A stretch of DNA of 64,000 nt from Trichomonas vaginalis G3. Lineage: Eukaryota > Parabasalia > Trichomonadida > Trichomonadidae. The stretch covers positions 5,050,879 to 5,114,878 of the forward strand of contig NC_067206.1 in NCBI RefSeq assembly GCF_026262505.1. Direction: 5' to 3'. Shown piece by piece: positions 47,429-58,307 of the stretch. The notes beneath the pieces were generated by a model. The model was given only the letters and a program-made list of their open reading frames with translations. It was not told the origin of the DNA and did no database searches. Numbering within the stretch: position 1 is the first letter of the stretch; every line of letters starts with the position of its first letter. The translations under genes were made by a program, and so were the position numbers.

Positions 47429-47530
47429 TTATATAAAAATAAAATCAATGTTTTAAGGGTGCCCACCTCTTTGAATCATAGTATCAAATCCTTCATTAAC
47501 GGTTCCTTTTGTCTCTTCTGTGGTATTTTA

Positions 47531-50500
47531 TTAAATAAATGGCATACAACATCCATTTTCACAACATACAGCCTTAGTGTGTGCTCCTGTTAATGCAGTC
47601 TTACCAATTGTTAAGCGAGTCATTGACCTTTTTAAGTTGTCAATTAATATTCTGACCATCAAATATCAATTTATCATTTATTATATCCAAATAATTTTTA
47701 GGTGTTAATTGTTTATTTTGTCTAAACTAACACCTTTCATTTTTTGTGCAATCTTTTTAAAATCACTTCCATCAATTGAACCGTTGAATGATGTATAACA
47801 CTTGGGCATAAAGCAACCATGTTATCACCTTGTTTCTCAATTGCTAAACCCAATAACTTCTTCTCATGTGCTTTTTCTTCAGCTTTATTCTTTAATTTAG
47901 GTTTAAATTTCTCATCAAAACAGAAGAAATCAAAGGTGCGAATTTGAAAATGTTTTTATCATAAAATTGTTTATCGGTAACAATTGCTTGAAATGCTTGA
48001 GTGTTAGGAAGATTTGGGTCGCCAGCGATTGCCCAATAAGATGAATCAGTATCACCTTCAATGAAATGAAAACGATTAACATCATGCATTTATACATAAA
48101 ATCATAAATGAAAACCAAATACCAGTATTTAGCATTATCTAAAGTGAAGAATGCCTCTTGTAAACATGTATCACATCTATAAAATCTATCTTTGAGCATC
48201 ACTTGATATGTATCCTTCTCTATTTCTCTTATGTTTTTAAACTTATTTGACATACATGCAACGCGTGACTTCTGTGCATTCATTATTTTAGTCTTTGTGT
48301 AATTTTGTGTATTCATTGCATCGTAACCATATGATCCATTAAGCGAAATCTTGCAAAATAAACTTTTTCCTTTATTTCCTTCTAATTCAGCCTTTTGTCT
48401 TTCGTTCATAAATTTGTTCGCAAATTCATTAAAACAAGTGTTTTTAGTAAATGTTAAAATTGATTGAATGTCATCAATGATAAAATGAAATCTGTCGATT
48501 AGATACCAAAGATAATAAGAAGAAAATGGTTGATATTGGTTGTGTGTTGATGCTAACTGAGTTAATTTTCTCTGTTTCTGGTCAACTGGTAGATTGTTTG
48601 ATTTCATGTAATTATACATAAAACTGCCAATTGTTTTTTCATCTGTGATAATATCTAAGTTTCTTATTATCGGTAAAAAGTTTATGTAATCATTAATGTA
48701 TTTTTCATCAATGTGACCCTTTACTTCAGCCACGAATAAAGTATTTTTCTTCTTAATTATTCCCAGTGCTTTTGCTTTCTTTGTTGCTGTATCACAAATG
48801 ATAACACCATTCAATCTTCCCGGCATATACATTTTATGGTCAGTATATTGAATGAAATCATGAGGATTAGATGAAAATGATGAAGGATATAATGAATTAA
48901 AGTCAACCAACGAAATGAGTCATAATGTTGGTGGTGTCCTCATTTGATACAGTTTTAGTTTCTGGATTATATGAAAGTTTATTAATGTGCGTGATTCCTT
49001 TAAGATTTACTCTATGTTGAACATTTGATAGACCACCAGTAATTCCATTACGGAGAATGTGATAAGCTTCAACTGAATCTAAAGTCATTGGTAAATTATT
49101 TTTTAATGCATAATTTCTTAAATTGATTCTTAAACGTTGAACATCTTCATCTTTATTTGATTTTACGACATTGCAATAACAACACATTAACTGACAATTT
49201 TCTTTGGTATGTGGTTTTTCATTATCGATTCTATCCAATGTTGGTTTATTTGCATATGTAAACGCTTTACCACACATTTTGCATTTAGATGAAAGGATTA
49301 AATCGTGATAGTATTGAAAATCATCCATTGAAACATTGTTTTTAGTATCCCTTTCTGCTTTTTCATCTTGTTTCTTATATGATTCAATTTTATATTTCCA
49401 ATACTTTTTCGTTAATTCAAAACTTGATTCCACATTTTCTTCTTCTGGATATGTTTCGTTAGGATTGAAGTTCTTATATGCTAAAGCGTAACGAATCATT
49501 GATGCATTCGATGATAAAGAAAGATTATGAAGCATGTCAATTTTATAAACAAATGTTTCTTCGATAATTTTATCAATTGGGTCAATCATAATTTCAACAT
49601 CTTTATTGCAATAATGAATAAAATATTCTAATCTATTCTCTTAAATTTTTAGCATCATTGAGATATATTTGATAATCACTATCTGATATAGTTTCTTGAG
49701 TTAATGCTGAATAAAATGAATCTTTCGTGAATGGTACTTTATTATAATTCTTTCTTCGTAATTCTCCCATGTGATGAATTGATAAGGGAAAAAGGATTTA
49801 CACGTGATTTATTGTTTCCGAAATCTTGAGTGAATTGGTCTAATGTTCCACCCGCTATATAATTTCTGATGTCAATAAATCTTAATTCATATGGACAGTT
49901 TGTTTTCTTTACTATGACTTGCTTAAATTGAGAAGAAGAACCCAGCATTGATTTTATCTTCCATTTTGCAGTATTTAAATCACGAAGAATTAAATTTAAA
50001 TCAAACTTTCCCGAATTAAAACCAATGATATTCACTTTATTAAATTCTCATCTAAAGTTCTTTAAATGCTTCCTTCTGTTTTTCATTTAATGTTTGCGAC
50101 TTCATTAATTCTTCATATTGTTCAATATTTGATTTAGCAACTAATGAACAGGTTGAAAATAAAAACTCAATCCAATCAGAAATAAAAGAATCACTCGAAG
50201 TTAAGCAAAAATTCCTCGTATATGTTTTATCGTTTAATTTAACCGTTGATGATACCATGAATGGTTTTAAGTAAGCGTTCAAAGTTGCACACTCAGAAAG
50301 TTGTAATTCTTCTTTAGTCTCTAATGTTTCGAAGTCAAAAGTAATATAATATCTTGTCGGTTTATAATATTCCTGCAAATTGTGAGCTAATAGCCATTGA
50401 TATATCTTCTGTTTCGTGATATGTGGTGCATATGGTTGTTGTGTTTTTGCAATTGAACGTCTTGAATTAATCTTCCATTATTTTCTTTACATTTCTCACA

Positions 50501-50967
50501 ATGTTTTAAAAATCTTCTTTGGTTTTTCCTTTCTGGATCATCACGGATAGAATAAACTTCTTCTTTGCAAAAGGGGCAAACTTTATATCCTGTGAGTGCT
50601 TCAACGTCTGTTATTCTGTCAGCGTGAAGTTTTCCACATGGACTCTGTGTTAATAAAATATTTACTGTTTCAAATTCTGGATCTATCATTATTGATTCCA
50701 CTAATGGAAAGTCTACCTTGTTAATGTCTACGTCTTCTGGTTGAGGGTCACAATAATAAAAATCAATATTAACGTTTAACATTCTTGCTAACCTCTCACT
50801 TTCTGATGAAATGTCAAATCCTTCATATGCATCTATGCTTCATTTAAATAACTTCTACGAGTTTTAGGATTAACACCATCAGGAATGTTATAGAAGCGTT
50901 TAAATAACCTTCTACCTTCGGCTCTTATTTGATTATCATTCATTTTAGCTGTTCCATTTTTGTTCAT
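47531..50967 (-). pseudogene. Family B DNA polymerase (protein-primed type) with internal HNH-like zinc site, frame-broken
   Basis: From ATG 50967 (MNKNGTAKMNDNQIRAEGRR), about 1,140 residues. N-terminal Cys pairs (VCPFCKEE, HCEKCKE). Exonuclease motifs YYITFDFETLE, GFNSGKFDLNLI. HNH-like CKMCGKAF..LDRIDNEKPH..NCQLMCCYCN. Palm motif A VDFNSLYPSS, motif B SLNGSYGYDAM, motif C EGDTDSSYWA. At least five indels break it; one base is missing near 48,085 where C is in frame. It replicates element DNA together with the primase-helicase. A downstream frame ending MIQRGGHP (47,454-47,528) is conserved in C. Confidence 0.88.
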
Positions 50968-51027
50968 TTATGTAAGAATAAAAATTAAAAAATAAATAAA
51001 AATAAAGTTTATTTTTTTAAAGTCCGA

Positions 51028-51054
51028 GACTCAGAGAGTCCAGGGCTAAAGTCC
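51028..51054. repeat. Double-hairpin insertion 5 (at a stop codon, B; absent from C)
   Basis: Stems GACTC/GAGTC (loop AGA) and GGGCT/AGTCC joined by CA. Element C has simply ATGGGCTTTAAAA at this place (54,680). GACTTT flanks the insert on both sides on the minus strand. Confidence 0.75.
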
Positions 51055-52182
51055 ATAAAATGAATTAAGAACACATAAATTTTTATCATCTGCGACGTGA
51101 CGAATACATTTTAATTTACTCAAGAATGCGTACCCTGATACATTAAATCTAATTCCTGTCTTATTTAATTTCACAACTTTGAAAAGGAATGTATGAATAG
51201 CTATAAAATGATGAGAAGATGTTTTATGGGTTGCTTCCATTTTTTCTGAAATAAATGAATAAATATAATGTTTATAAGTTTTCATATCTTTTATATTCTT
51301 AATAACGAATGGTATAGACCTTTCAACTTCGTCTTCCTTCGGTGCTGTTCTTTCATATGAAACATTATTGGTATCTTCAATAATGAAACCACAATCGCAT
51401 AAAATTTTATATGTACCAATTTTTCTTTTGATATTTTATCTAACAAATCAAAAACTTTATCAACACCTGTACATTTATTTAAATAATAATTTGTGTAAAT
51501 ATCATGGTCTTCTTTCTTAATCGTATTTGTTGCATATGTTACATTTTTCAGTGCTTTTTTGAATTTTTCAGAATCAAGAGGAGGTGAAAGTAATATACAT
51601 GGATAATCTCCATCGTCAATAAACTGAAGCTTATGTTTACGAATAAATTTAGTACCTTCTTCTGAAAGTGTTTCGTCAATATCACCATCTAATAAATTTT
51701 TAGTAGATTCCAAAAAGTAATTTTTATATCTTTCCTCATGTGATTTTTGAACTTCTGATTCTGAAGCTGGGATATTCATTAAACCCTCTACTTCATTCTC
51801 AGCATTTCTCAATTCACTAATTCTTTCATCTATTTCATTTCTTAATTGTTCCAATTTCTCAATCTCATCGTTATAATATTCATCTTGTTTAATTTTTTCT
51901 TCAAAATATTCAGGAGGGTGTTTCAAGGCTCTCTGAGCCCAGGTCCTCTGGACCATAAAGAGGAATATTCTCCTGTTTTTCAACTTTTTTGGGATATAAA
52001 TATCTCATTATAGCCTTTTTAGTAATTGGTCCGTTATATTTAAATTCATTCAACAATCTGGAAAACTCTTTCACATTCTGCATATATGTTGGATAAGAAC
52101 CGTCTCCAAAATTTTCTAAAATATTTTCTAATTCTGAATTAGTGAACTTTAAAGATTTCAATGAATTAGTTGTTATACTCAT
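51046..52182 (-). pseudogene. Right terminal gene of B, frame broken by a 28-bp double hairpin and an indel
   Basis: Start codon 52182 inside the right terminal repeat: MSITTNSLKSLKFTNSELEN. A helical acidic N-part resembles the C gene at 52,777 (LGFTNEEIKDILEE). At 51,927-51,954 a 28-bp double hairpin shifts the frame; sense resumes HPPEYFEEKIKQDEYYNDEI and VEGLMNIPASESEVQKSH. A further indel near 51,430 precedes the last part, ending VADDKNLCVLNSFYGL. About 375 residues. No family recognised. Confidence 0.65.
51927..51954. repeat. Double-hairpin insertion 6 (28 bp, breaks a gene of B)
   Basis: Both stems perfect: GGCTC/GAGCC and GGTCC/GGACC, each with loop TCT, joined by CA. Length 28 is one more than a multiple of three, exactly the offset between the frames before and after it. 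The homologous C gene has no such sequence. Confidence 0.85.
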
Positions 52183-52405
52183 TTATCATTAATTAAAAAA
52201 TAAAAAAATAAATTTAACTTAGTTTTAATTTTACGTAAGAAGTCAATTTTTTAAATCTTGATTTATTCAAAAACGTAAGAATAAAAACCGTAAGAATCAT
52301 ACATTTTTTACTTCATATGTTAAAAAAAATGATACAAAATCGTTCAATATTGTATGAATTCTTACGTTTACAAAAAAAGTCACACAACCCGCATCATATA
52401 CTACT
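52177..52405 (-). repeat. Right 229-bp terminal inverted repeat of element B
   Basis: Reverse complement of 32,396-32,624 with no mismatch seen. It includes the ATG and second codon of the right terminal gene, so both outermost genes start identically and diverge at codon 3. Confidence 0.92.
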
Positions 52406-52411
52406 TAAATA
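52406..52411. repeat. Target site duplication of element B, right copy
   Basis: TAAATA, identical to 32,390-32,395. Confidence 0.9.
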
Positions 52412-52589
52412 TATTGGAAGTGATGAAAGGTGTAAAGATACAGATAAAGTTTATTCAGTTTCATATAATAACTGGCACACGTTAGGGATAAGAAAACATT
52501 TAGGAGATTATGGGAAATGTTCTGAATTCTTTAAATCTAGTATATACGAGAGAGTAAAAGAAATTAGAAATAATTATTTTCATGAATAA
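52412..52589 (+). pseudogene. 3' part of the first gene of element C
   Basis: Continues the frame of 31,983-32,395: after the target site come IGSDERCKDTDKVYSVSYNN, then WHTLGIRKHLGDYGKC and FHE before stop. The second tandem block thereby regains the Y..S.N.W segment present in the first block (YLISWNQW), which confirms the two parts were one gene. Confidence 0.8.
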
Positions 52590-52640
52590 AAGATTCACTA
52601 CCATAATGAAATAAAAAATAATTTATTTTTTATCTTTTAT

Positions 52641-52719
52641 AAAAGAAGCTATATATAGATGATGTCAGATATTCCGCGATTAATTAAACATTGTTTAAAT
52701 CCTGAATGGGTTAAACTTC
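52641..52719 (+). repeat. 79-bp duplication of the leader and start of the first C gene
   Basis: Matches 31,965-32,043 (AAAAGAAGCTATATATAGAT to GGGTTAAACTTC), giving MMSDIPRLIKHCLNPEWVKL again, then breaks off into a different leader (TTACGAAAAATTAAAACTTAG). A truncated tandem copy. Confidence 0.8.
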
Positions 52720-52776
52720 TTACGAAAAATTAAAACTTAGTTATGTTTATTATTTTATTTTTTTATTTTGTATGAA

Positions 52777-54687
52777 ATGAGCGTCAAAACTAACAACGTT
52801 AAAAAATTAGGATTCACAAACGAGGAAATAAAGGATATATTAGAGGAGGTGGGTTATGATGTTGATAAATATTATTTAAGAAATTGTCAAAAATTTGCCG
52901 AGTTATTAAATGATTTAGATTATGATGGAAAAATGAATAAAGATGATGTTATAAATTTCTTATATCCTACATCTGAAGAAGAAAAACCTAAAGAACCTGA
53001 TGTTTTCCCCGAATATTATGAAGAACGGATTAAAGATGATGAATACAATGAAATTGAAAGACTGAAAAAAATAAGAGATGAAATAGATGAAAAAATTAAG
53101 GAATTAAGAGAAGTTGAAAAATATAATGAAAATGAAGTAGAGGGTTTAATGAATATCCCAGCTTCAGAATCAGAAGTTCAGAAATCTCATGAAGAAAGAT
53201 ATAAAAATTATGTCTCAGAATCAACACAAAATTTATTAATCGTATTAGTTGCATCTATTATGATTTTATGTATAAATGCATTTATGATTTTATGTATAAA
53301 TGCATGAATGTTAAGCTCTTAAAAACGTGACATATGCAACTAATACGTTTAGACTAAAACATAAAGCAAATGAATATTTTTGTGGTTGCGAGTTCTGAAT
53401 GCTGAAGTTTTAGATTTCTCTATAAATGATATCATTGCACTTACAATGTTGCTCCAGCCTATCGCATAAATCATAGAAAATCCAAAAAAAATAATATAAA
53501 GAAAATTCTCATGAAGTTCAAAAAATACCGTGTAACATTAAAATTTGTTATGCATAATACATTTTAGCTATTATTGATTTTTTTTTTAATTTTCGAGAAA
53601 TTGAATGGTGAGTCCGATAGAGAAATTTTTAAAAATCCTAGTGCCTCATAGAAGTAATTTCCCTCGTCTCCCATACTTCCAAATGTATGCATATGACATA
53701 AACTTTTATGCATTACACAAGTGGCCAATAATATCTATAGAGTAAAAAATTAGAAATTTAATTTTTTTATATGATAGTTATATTTCAGATTTGCGAGCGT
53801 AACTTTTTTCTCCATGGCATACTTTTTTAAGAGCAAATGATCAAAATCGTCCTTCAATTATTGAAGGAGCTGATATCTTTTGAAAATTGAATTGAAAGGG
53901 TATTCAATTTTCAAATTTCCTCTCAATTTTGGAAACATATCAACTCTATGAATTAACAATTATGTGCCTTCACAGTTTATCAGTCATATAAGGTGCTTAT
54001 AAAGAAAAAAGTTACGCTCGCAAAATATGTTTTTATATAGATTTCACATAAAATAATTATGTAATTTCTAAAAAGAATATTTTTGTTCTTGAATATTAAA
54101 GTGTATTGTAGTTTAAAAAGTTTTAAATATGTTGCTAAAATTTCAGGTTTATAGCTCATGTCTAGCATGACTTCTTCGTATGCGCAAAAAATCTGACACG
54201 TAAGGGTATCCTTAAGAAAGAAGATCATGATATTTACACAAATTATTATTTAAATAAATGTACAGGTGTTGATAAAGTTTTTGATTTGTTAGATAAAATA
54301 TCAAAAGAAACCATTGGAACCTATAAAATTTTGTGTGATTGTGGTTTCATTATTGAAGATACCAATAATGTTTCATATGAAAGAACAGCACCGAAGGAAG
54401 ATGAAGTGGAAAGGTCTATACCATTCGTTATTAAGAATATAAAAGATATGAAAACGTATAAGCATTATATTTATTCATTTATTTCAGAAAAAATGGAAGC
54501 AACCCATAAAACATCTTCTCATCATTTTATAGCTATTCATACATTCCTTTTCAAAGTTGTGAAATTAAATAAGACAGGAATTAGATTTAATGTATCAGGG
54601 TACGCATTCTTGAGTAAATTAAAATGTATTCGTCACGTCGCAGATGATAAAAATTTATGTGTTCTTAATTCATTTTATGGGCTTTAA
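52777..54687 (+). pseudogene. C homologue of the terminal gene of B, interrupted by 0.9 kb of other DNA
   Basis: ATG 52777 (MSVKTNNVKKLGFTNEEIKD). Alignable with B to SESTQNLL (53,233). A stretch homologous to KNVTYATNT is seen at 53,325-53,350, and coding resumes at about 54,208 (KKEDHDIYTNYYLNKCTGVD) to stop 54,687, where C is unbroken. About 70 codons present in B are missing. C and B are close in the 3' part but diverged in the N-terminal half. Confidence 0.7.
53352..54205. other. Unassigned insertion in element C with inverted repeats
   Basis: Absent from B. Contains a 22-bp inverted repeat (GCGAGCGTAACTTTTTTCT core) at 53,790-53,811 and 54,003-54,024, and a 13-bp perfect hairpin (TTTGAAAATTGAA, arms 53,879-53,891 and 53,903-53,915) between them. 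No convincing gene; an 82-codon minus frame looks accidental. Could be a small non-autonomous transposon. Confidence 0.5.
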
Positions 54688-54736
54688 AAAATAAACTTTA
54701 TTTTTATTTATTTTTTAATTTTTTATTCTTACATAA

Positions 54737-57700
54737 ATGAACAAAAACGGAACAGCTAAAATGAATGATAATCAAATTAGAGCAGAAGGTAGAAGGTTAT
54801 TTAAACGCTTCTATAACATTCCTGATGGTGTTAATCCTAAAACTCGTAGAAGCTATTTAAATGAAGCAATAGATGCATATGAAGGGTTTGACATCTCATC
54901 AGAAAGTGAGAGGTTAGCAAGAATGTTAAATGTTAATATTGATTTCTATTATTGTGATCCTCAACCAGAAGACGTAGACATTAACAAGGTAGACTTTCCA
55001 TTAGTGGAATCAATAATGATAGATCCAGAATTTGAAACAGTAAATATTTTATTAACACAGAGTCCATGTGGAAAACTTCACGCTGACAGAATTACAGACG
55101 TTGAAGCACTCACCGGCTATAAAGTTTGTCCATATTGTAAAGAAGAAGTTTATTCTATCCGTGATGATCCAGAAAGGAAAAACCAAAGAAGATTTTTAAA
55201 ACATTGTGAGAAATGTAAAGAAAATAATGGAAGATTAATTCAAGACGTTCAATTGCAAAAGACCCAGCAACCATATGCACCACATATCACGAAACAGAAG
55301 ATATATCAGTGGTTATTAGCTCACAATTTGCAGAAATATTATAAACCGACAAGATATTATATTACTTTTGACTTTGAAACATTAGAGACTAAAGAAGAAT
55401 TACAACTTTCTGAGTGTGCAACTTTGAACGCTTACTTAAAACCATTCATGGTATCATCAACGGTTAAATTAAACGATAAAACATATACGAGGAATTTTTG
55501 CTTAACTTCGAGTGATTCTTTTATTTCTGATTGGATTGAGTTTTTATATTTTCAACCTGTTCATTAGTTGCTAAATCAAATATTGAACAATATGAAGAAT
55601 TATTGAAGTCGCAAACATTAAATGAAAAACAGAAGGAAGCATTTAAAGAACTTCTAGATGAGGAATTCAATAAAGTGAATATCATAGGTTTTAATTCGGG
55701 AAAGTTTGATTTAAATTTAATTCTTCGTGATTTAAATACTGCAAAATGGAAAATAAAATCAATGCTGGGTTCTTCTTCTCAATTTAAGCAAGTCATTGTA
55801 AAGAAAACAAACGTTCCATATGAATTGAGATTTATTGACATCAGAAATTATATAGCGGGTGGGACATTAGACCAATTCACTCAAGATTTCGGAAATAATA
55901 AAACACGTGTTAAATCCTTTTTCCCTTATCAATTCATCACGTGGGAGAATTACGAAGAAGAATTATATAAAGTGGAACCATTCACGAAAGATTCATTTTA
56001 TTCAGCATTAACTCAAGAAACTATATCAGATAGTGATTATCAAATATATCTCAATGATGCTAAAAATTTTAAGAATTGATTAGAATATTTTATTCATTAT
56101 TGCAATAAAGATGTTGAAATTATGATTGACCCAATTGATAAAATTATCGAAGAAACATTTGTTTATAAAATTGACATGCTTCATAATCTTTCTTTATCAT
56201 CGAATGCATCAATGATTCGTTACGCGTTAGCATATAAGAACTTCAATCCTAACGAAACATATCCAGAAGAAGAAAATGTGGAATCAAGTTTTGAATTAAC
56301 GAAAAAGTATTGGAAATATAAAATTGAATCATATAAGAAACAAGATGAAAAAGCAGAAAGGGATACTAAAAACAATGTTTCAATGGATGATTTTCAATAC
56401 TATCACGATTTAATCCTTTCATCTAAATGCAAAATGTGTGGTAAAGCGTTTACATATGCAAATAAACCAACATTGGATAGAATCGATAATGAAAAACCAC
56501 ATACCAAAGAAAATTGTCAGTTAATGTGTTGTTATTGCAATGTCGTAAAATCAAATAAAGATGAAGATGTTCAACGTTTAAGAATCAATTTAAGAAATTA
56601 TGCATTAAAAAATAATTTACCAATGACTTTAGATTCAGTTGAAGCTTATCACATTCTCCGTAATGGAATTACTGGTGGTTTATCAAATGTTCAACATAGA
56701 GTAAATCTTAAAGGAATCACGCACATTAATAAACTTTCATATAATCCAGAAACGAAAACTGTATCAAATGAGGACACTTCCAACATCATGACTCATTTCG
56801 TTGGTGTTGATTTTAATTCATTATATCCTTCATCATTTTCATCTAATCCTCATGATTTCATTCAATATACTGACCATAAAATGTATATGCCGGGAAGATT
56901 GAATGGTGTTATCATTTGTGATACAGCAACAAAGAAAGCAAAAGCACTGGGAATAATTAAGAAGAAAATACTTTATTCGTGGCTGAAGTAAAGGGTCACA
57001 TTGATGAAAAATACATTAATGATTACATAAACTTTTTACCGATAATAAGAAACTTAGATATTATCACAGATGAAAAAACAATTGGCAGTTTTATGTATAA
57101 TTACATGAAATCAAACAATCTACCAGTTGACCAGAAACAGAAAATTAACTCAGTTAGCATCAACACACAACCAATATCAACCATTTTCTTCTTATTATCT
57201 TTGGTATCTAATCGACAGATTTCATTTTATCATTGATGACATTCAATCAATTTTAACATTTACTAAAAACACTTGTTTTAATGAATTTGCGAACAAATTT
57301 ATGAATGAAAGACAAAAGGCTGAATTAGAAGGAAATAAAGGAAAAAGTTTATTTTGCAAGATTTCGCTTAATGGATCATATGGTTACGATGCAATGAATA
57401 CACAAAATTACACAAAGACTAAAATAATGAATGCACAGAAGTCACGCGTTGCATGTATGTCAAATAAGTTTAAAAACATAAGAGAAATAGGTGAAGATAC
57501 ATATCAAGTGATGCTTAAAGATAGATTTTATAGATGTGATACATGTTTACAAGAGGCATTCTTCACTTTAGATAATGCTAAATACTGGTATTTGTTTTCA
57601 TTTATGATTTTATGTATAAATGCATGAATCTTAATCGTTTTCATTTCATTGAAGGTGATACTGATTCATCTTATTGGGCAATCGCTGGCGACCCAAATCT

Positions 57701-58184
57701 TCCTAACACTCAAGCATTTCAAGCAATTGTTACCGATAAACAATTTTATGATAAAAACATTTTCAAATTCGCACCTTTTGATTTCTTCTGTTTTGATGAG
57801 AAATTTAAACCTAAATTAAAGAATAAAGCTGAAGAAAAAGCACATGAGAAGAAGTTATTGGGTTTAGCAATTGAGAAACAAGGTGATAACATGGTTGCTT
57901 TATGCCCTAAGTGTTATACATCATTCAACGGTTCAATTGATGGAAGTGATTTTAAAAAGATTGCACAAAAAATGAAAGGTGTTAGTTTACGACAAAATAA
58001 ACAATTAACACCTAAAAATTATTTGGATATAATAAATGATAAAGTTATTTTCGATGGTCAGAATATTAATTTACAACTTAAAAATGGGTCAATGACTCGC
58101 TTAACAATTGGTAAGACTGCATTAACAGGAGCACACACTAAGGCTGTATGTTGTGAAAATGGATGTTGTATGCCATTTATTTAA
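54737..58184 (+). pseudogene. Family B DNA polymerase of element C, frame-broken
   Basis: Near-identical to the B gene. Landmarks: exonuclease TFDFETLET near 55,365, GFNSGKFDLN near 55,686, YCNKDVEIM near 56,098; HNH-like zinc site 56,427-56,560; motif A near 56,807; motif B near 57,368; motif C GDTDSSYW near 57,655. Breaks at about 55,555, 56,080, 56,965, 57,150 and 57,590 are not the same as those of B. One base present in B is missing near 57,590, while the base missing from B near 48,085 is present here. The reading ENGCCMPFI ends it. Confidence 0.88.
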
Positions 58185-58307
58185 TAAAATGCCACAGAAG
58201 AGACAAAAGGAACCGTTAATGATGCGATTCAATATGTAAATAATGGTTTTGATACTATGATTCAAAGAGGTGGGCACCCTTAAAACATTTATTTTATTTT
58301 TATATAA

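Larger units (their letters stand above)
32396..52405. mobile_element. Element B: complete 20,010-bp Maverick nested in element C
   Basis: Bounded by perfect 229-bp terminal inverted repeats and TAAATA target duplications. It contains all core Maverick genes: capsid proteins, packaging ATPase, primase-helicase, rve integrase and PolB. No adenovirus-type cysteine protease was recognised. Several genes carry single-base frame breaks, and the integrase also has a nonsense codon. Near-identity of the repeats indicates a recent insertion or repeat homogenisation. Confidence 0.93.

Noticed and set aside
53980-54228. 82-codon minus-strand frame
   Set aside because: Overlaps the inserted AT-rich DNA and one arm of its inverted repeat; composition is not gene-like.
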